DNA of 64,000 bases from Amaurobius ferox. Taxonomy: Eukaryota; Arthropoda; Arachnida; Araneae; Amaurobiidae. The stretch's first letter is position 1; each line of letters begins with the position of its first letter. Below the pieces are notes generated by a model. It had not been told where the DNA came from. It saw only the letters and a list, made by a program, of their open reading frames with translations, and did no database searches. The stretch is taken from NCBI GenBank assembly GCA_951213105.1, contig OX578136.1, positions 69,239,230-69,303,229 of the forward strand, given 5' to 3'. The translations under genes and the position numbers were made by a program. Positions 59,556 through 64,000 of the stretch are shown in pieces.

Positions 59556-61080
59556 ATACAGATACATCAAAAGGAATTGGTTATACATTGAGGTGGAGCA
59601 AACAAAAAATTCACTTACGGCTTAGCAGTAGTTGTCATAAATTTTCTATCGTGTACATAAACTTGGTCGATTTAAAAAGAATAGGTCTTTATCTTCATTT
59701 GCCGCATGGAACTGGAAAATCTGCTCTTTTTGATTATCTCGATTTGTTTCCTGAAATATTGTTCTCTTATAAACAGCAATTGTTTAAATTACAAGTAAAA
59801 AAATAAGAATGTATCTTATAATTTAGCATTACATGTTAAAAGCTATCTAAGTACTTTAAATTCAAAGATAAAAAGAATTACACATCTTCATTTTCCATAA
59901 AAGGCTTGAAAAATTTCACTTTCTTCTAATTTTTGACTTAGTTTGTGAATGCATTTCTTTTAGTAATTAGACACGGAACACAAAATTAGATGTGGTTTCA
60001 AATGTGGGCATATCTCATGTTCCTTAAAGCCTAGCTCTGATAAACCCGTCTCTTACATTAATTACGCAAACTGCTGATGCTACATTAGAGACAGACAACT
60101 TTTTACACATCTCTCTAGAGATCAGCTAAAAGTACGAAAATACTAAATTCATTCGGAGCAGAATAGACTATGTTTAGAAAAGTTAATAATTTGTTGTTAG
60201 GTAAAGGAGCTATTAATGGGGGTTCGTAACAGCCAACGTTGCCACGAAATCATATGCGAGTAATCATTTGCTGTGGAATTTAGTTTCGGTATAGCTTATG
60301 GATTCTTTGTGGTATTGCTTGAGAATATGAGGAAATACTAATTCTCTAACAACATCAAAATCGTCACAAAGATTGATATGAGCAAATTTTTGAGATGTGC
60401 AAAAATCCATTCCTTTGAATTCCTGTATCAATGTCTTTTCAAATTCTTAGGTAAATATCGTGGATAAGCAATACGAAATTTGAGCCACGAATTTCCGGGA
60501 GCTTCCGGTTGCGTTGCATTTAATGTTAAACCAATTTGGAGCATAGGCTTTCATAACAAATGTTGCAGGTTCTTAGTCAGGAGTCTTGTTGGTGGATTAC
60601 TAGTTCAAATTTAAAGTTCAAGTATCTTGTCTGCAGCAATTAACTAACTGGCATGGAGTAGTTTACCTGATCTGCGTGAAGTTGAACTCGCATGGTAGAC
60701 ACCAGAATAAATATATTTTTATAATATATAAAATATATATTTCTGATCGAAACTTTGGTCTGCTGTTTTTCGACTTCAGATAAATTGCCTTTTATTGAGT
60801 CAAAATTTACTATCTGAAACTGTTGGAAAATTGTCTCCCGCATGACCTCTTGGTCCATATCTAGGTCCATTTAAATGACTATGCTATTATTATTCCGTGG
60901 CAAGAGTGTGCTGTTATGGGACTTTTAAGCACTGGCACTTTTACTTCAATTGGATTTAGTATGCCATGTTACACATAAGCTCTCAAAGTTATCTCTGACC
61001 TCTAATTGAGGACCTGGGAATAAACTTTCTGTGGCGATCCCCGTATGGAACACTTTTATAAAACATTTGTAAATAGGTAA
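59556..61080. other. No recognisable gene
   Basis: AT-rich. Short ORFs at 59588-59806 and 60640-60870 have no motif. Confidence 0.35.
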
Positions 61081-61245
61081 AAGTTTTTCATTAAGTGAAT
61101 AAATGTTATCAATATTGTATATAAATGTATATATGTAAAATGTGTATTGTATATAAAAATGTATATATGTAAAATGTATATTGTATATGTAAATGTATTA
61201 AAAATATATGTAATAAAATGTATTTATATGCAGTATATAAAAATG
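61081..61245. repeat. Degenerate ATGTATAT-type tandem repeat
   Basis: Repeated tgtatataaa, atgtatatatgtaaaatg words with variable spacing. Confidence 0.75.
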
Positions 61246-62069
61246 TTATTAATGTTTAATAACCAGGGAATGTTATAGACCAATTATTTTAATACAATTG
61301 TCGAAGAAATATAGGTTTATTTTGACACATATTTGTTAGTAATACCAAGAAAATAATTATAAAAACAGAATAATAATCGCTCTTTATTAAAAAATTAGCT
61401 GGAGCCGTTTCTGTTCGATAAATTTTGCATTCCTCGAGTTTCTAGGTCTCTTACCGCACAAACTATGGCATTCGAAAATATAAAATTTGGTACACTTACA
61501 GAAAATATTAGTAAAACACCTTTGAAGCAAATCGTTTTTCGATTTACACTTTAGTTTAGCAAATATTACATACCAAAACAAAAACAGAATATTTTAGCTG
61601 CGAGTTTGCGTCCTTGGTATACTAACATTGGCAAGCCCACGATTTTTTTTCAGGCATGCACCTACATAGTTGATTTTTTACAAGACAGAGCCCCTTTTGC
61701 AAAATTTCGATTTAGCTTATGAACTATTCTACTTTTTAGCACTTTTGAAGGGAAAAATTGCCAAGATTAACAAAGTGTAGATAGCAGGATGTAGAGGACA
61801 CTCGTTAAGATTAGTACTATTAATGAATGGTTTTTTGTAAGTGAATTTAGATCTCAAAGCATATAAAATATTCATAAATATTTCAAGCACCATTCTACAT
61901 ATATTATATACTTTCCTGCAGGAACAATATAAATTAAAATATAATGATATTATTTTTATTATCAAAGGAGTAGATGCATGTGATTTTTGTACATGCATTT
62001 TACCAGAAAATGTTTGGAATCATTGCCGTAAGATTTTTATCGCCTCACGATATTATAAGTTTTAACTTC
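61246..62069. other. No recognisable gene
   Basis: AT-rich. Short ORFs on both strands, none with a motif. Confidence 0.35.
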
Positions 62070-62290
62070 TTTAGAGTAGATCACGATACCTCGATTAAAA
62101 ATTGGGAATATTCATTGATATTTGGTGAAATTATTTAAACTTACAATTAGAAGAAGGCTATTGATTTTCAACGAGATGGGGCAACGGAATTTTATTTTTA
62201 CTTTATTTTCAACAGAAATCAAAGTCAGTGTGGAGAAAAAGTAAGTCATATGTGCTACGTATAAGATTTTTTTTTACGGTAGTTGTAGTA
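62070..62290. repeat. Direct repeat, copy 1 (about 190 bp), with a B-like end
   Basis: Shares gtrgaycacga, aattaagaatrggaat, atattga and the terminal gtgaaaagaaagtcat-type block with 62408-62600. The agtaagtcatatgtgctacg near 62241 resembles a family B end. Confidence 0.5.
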
Positions 62291-62407
62291 AAAAATCTGA
62301 TAGAAGACTAAGCAAAGTAAAACTTTGTAAAAGAAAACTTAGTAAAGAGATTCTGATTGAAGATGAAGTCAGAAAGTAAGCTAAAGAAAAGACAAAGTAA
62401 ATAAAAT

Positions 62408-62600
62408 CTGATAAAGTGGACCACGAAAACTCAATTAAGAATAGGAATTTCTATTAATATTTGATGCACTTATTTTGTCCTGCAATAATATGGAGTCTAT
62501 TCATTTTCTATGAGATCGAAGAATGAAATTTATTTTTTCTTCCATTTTCCATAGCATTCAAATTCGTCAGCGTGAAAAGAAAGTCATAAATTAAACACAT
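62408..62600. repeat. Direct repeat, copy 2 (about 190 bp)
   Basis: Partner of 62070-62290, same orientation, diverged. Confidence 0.5.
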
Positions 62601-63660
62601 CAAATTTTATTAACTGCATTTCTTAAGTAAAGAAAATCTTCAATTACATATATTATATGTATTACAATCTATACTTCCTTTTAAAAAGGCCAAAACTAAG
62701 TATTTCTTACCTTAAAATAGTGCGAAACATTGTGTGGCATTTCTCTTTTTGGATCAAAAGTTATTTTCTCTGAACAAGAGAGGCATCGTGTTCCAAAGCG
62801 GAATTTCACCTGATCCTTCACAACATAGAATCTTTTGTAAGAGCAAAGAATGCTCTATCCATTTATCTTGATTATAAGTAGGGTTCCTTTGTCAGAGCCA
62901 GCCTGTCCTTCAAAAGACGTATTAGCTTTGAAATTCCTGGAGTGCTTAAAATGATTATAAATGACTGTGGATAGACTCAACAAGTTAAAAGAAAGAAATT
63001 AGTTCGCTGTATTTCTTGAAGAGCCTGTTATGAATAAGAGCATAATATGCGTGGATCACATAGTTTTCTTTACATACTAGAAAATATTGATGTTTTGGTG
63101 AAAGAGAGTAAAAGTTGAAGTACTGGGATTTGATCTCGCATAAAATTGTTATTCTTCTTGCAGCAATTAAAACAATGACAATTTGATACCAATAACTCAA
63201 TTATTTCGAGATATATCTAGTTCATTGTGAAATGTATTTCCAGAATGACCAGCAAATTGATATTCGTCCAGTTGGTGACATTCCGTTGTACATTAATCAC
63301 AGATTAGGAAATAACAGCGATATGCGTAGTAAACTTGTTTGCTAAACGTTTTACTTACACCAGATGAAAAATAAACGTATTTTAAACAATTTCTGATCCA
63401 CAAAGCATTCTGTATCTATTTTACTTATTTGACAAACACCTATTTGATGTTACACTTCTCTCCAAGCCTTTCTAGTTGTTTAGTTGCATTTAGCCTACCT
63501 TCGGACAAATCTGCAGCGTTTTCTATTTTCTCGTTATACTAGTCTGAGAATCACAAAGTCAGGATCATTTCCTGGGATCACTGCATGAGTGTTTTGCAAA
63601 TTATGTATCAAGATACTTTGATGAGTCTCTAGCAGACGTGGTACTAAGTATACTTATAAA
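62601..63660. other. No recognisable gene
   Basis: AT-rich. No coding or repeat structure seen. Confidence 0.35.
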
Positions 63661-63662
63661 TA

Positions 63663-63920
63663 CACTCACGGACAATGAAAGTTGCGCACCATGAAGGAAG
63701 CATAGGATGAACCTGAAATTTTACTGATGGAAGGATACAGATGAATGATATACATGATCACAAAAACAGCGCAGCTGAACACGTACAGAGGGAGCTATGG
63801 TACACAGTTCGGTCATCCTCAATAGCGCGTCGCACCGTCTCGTGCTGCGATACAAGTAGCAATACGGTCCGGCATGGTGTCGAACAGACGCCTGATGTTA
63901 TCCTGCGGCAGACGAGTCCA
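63663..63920 (-). mobile_element. Truncated Tc1-like transposon end
   Basis: CACTCACGGACAATGAAAGT follows a TA at 63661-63662, as for a Tc1-type terminus. The transposase C-terminus follows on the minus strand and homology stops at about 63920. This is a different family from the elements at 41.7 and 48.4 kb. Confidence 0.7.
63819..63920 (-). pseudogene. Tc1-like transposase, last 33 codons
   Basis: The minus strand reads W-T-R-L-PQDNIRRLFDTMPDRIA, then TCIAARDGATRY and TGA at 63821-63819. This is the typical C-terminus of Tc1 transposases (a LPQ-x-IRRL-x-x-SMP-x-R..A-x-GG-x-TRY pattern). The frame is undamaged but all catalytic parts are missing. Confidence 0.8.
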
Positions 63921-64000
63921 CTAGGGTGGAACGAAAAAATATTTTTTTAAATTTTGATATGTAATAGTGATAAAAAGTTGTCTAATGCCTTTGTTAAGAC

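Overview
The window looks like repeat-dominated, AT-rich animal nuclear DNA. The clues are Penelope-like (PLE), Tc1/mariner, hAT and I/jockey-like remnants, a 5S rRNA-derived SINE and long (TA)n and (CA)n tracts. The mix resembles chelicerate, perhaps spider, genomes, but that attribution is inference. I see no convincing host gene, no prokaryotic operon and no CRISPR array.

Layout. 1-20786: a head-to-tail array of at least 5.5 nearly identical PLE units of 3.77-3.80 kb, all on the minus strand and running off the left edge. Each full unit has one long ORF with a GIY-YIG endonuclease at the N-terminus and a reverse transcriptase at the C-terminus. This permuted order is the one described for the Naiad/Chlamys PLE clades. 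Units 3, 4 and 5 are intact, units 1 and 2 share a hairpin-forming frameshift, and unit 6 is 5'-truncated. 20760-22971: the truncated end carries an inverted scrap of the element's own 3' end and then (TA)n. A second, divergent PLE copy with long inverted repeats sits between two more (TA)n tracts. 23-31 kb: SINE tails stacked at one target site, a dead non-LTR RNase H region, a 1.3 kb family here called A, an 11-copy 99-bp satellite and a complete 5S-derived SINE. 31-41 kb: mostly unannotatable AT-rich DNA with small tandem repeats and a second A copy. 41-51 kb: two dead Tc1-like elements, four copies of a 0.9 kb family here called B in inverted arrangement, and a third A copy. 51-64 kb: hAT, another DDE transposon, a possible LTR, a GC-rich double insertion and the end of a third Tc1-like element.

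How the parts relate. The PLE array is the only locus with apparently functional genes. Each unit would supply its own RT and endonuclease, and a 3' stem-loop is shared, with compensatory changes, by the divergent PLE at 22 kb. The 5S-derived SINE and its truncated tails are non-autonomous and would depend on an unseen LINE partner.
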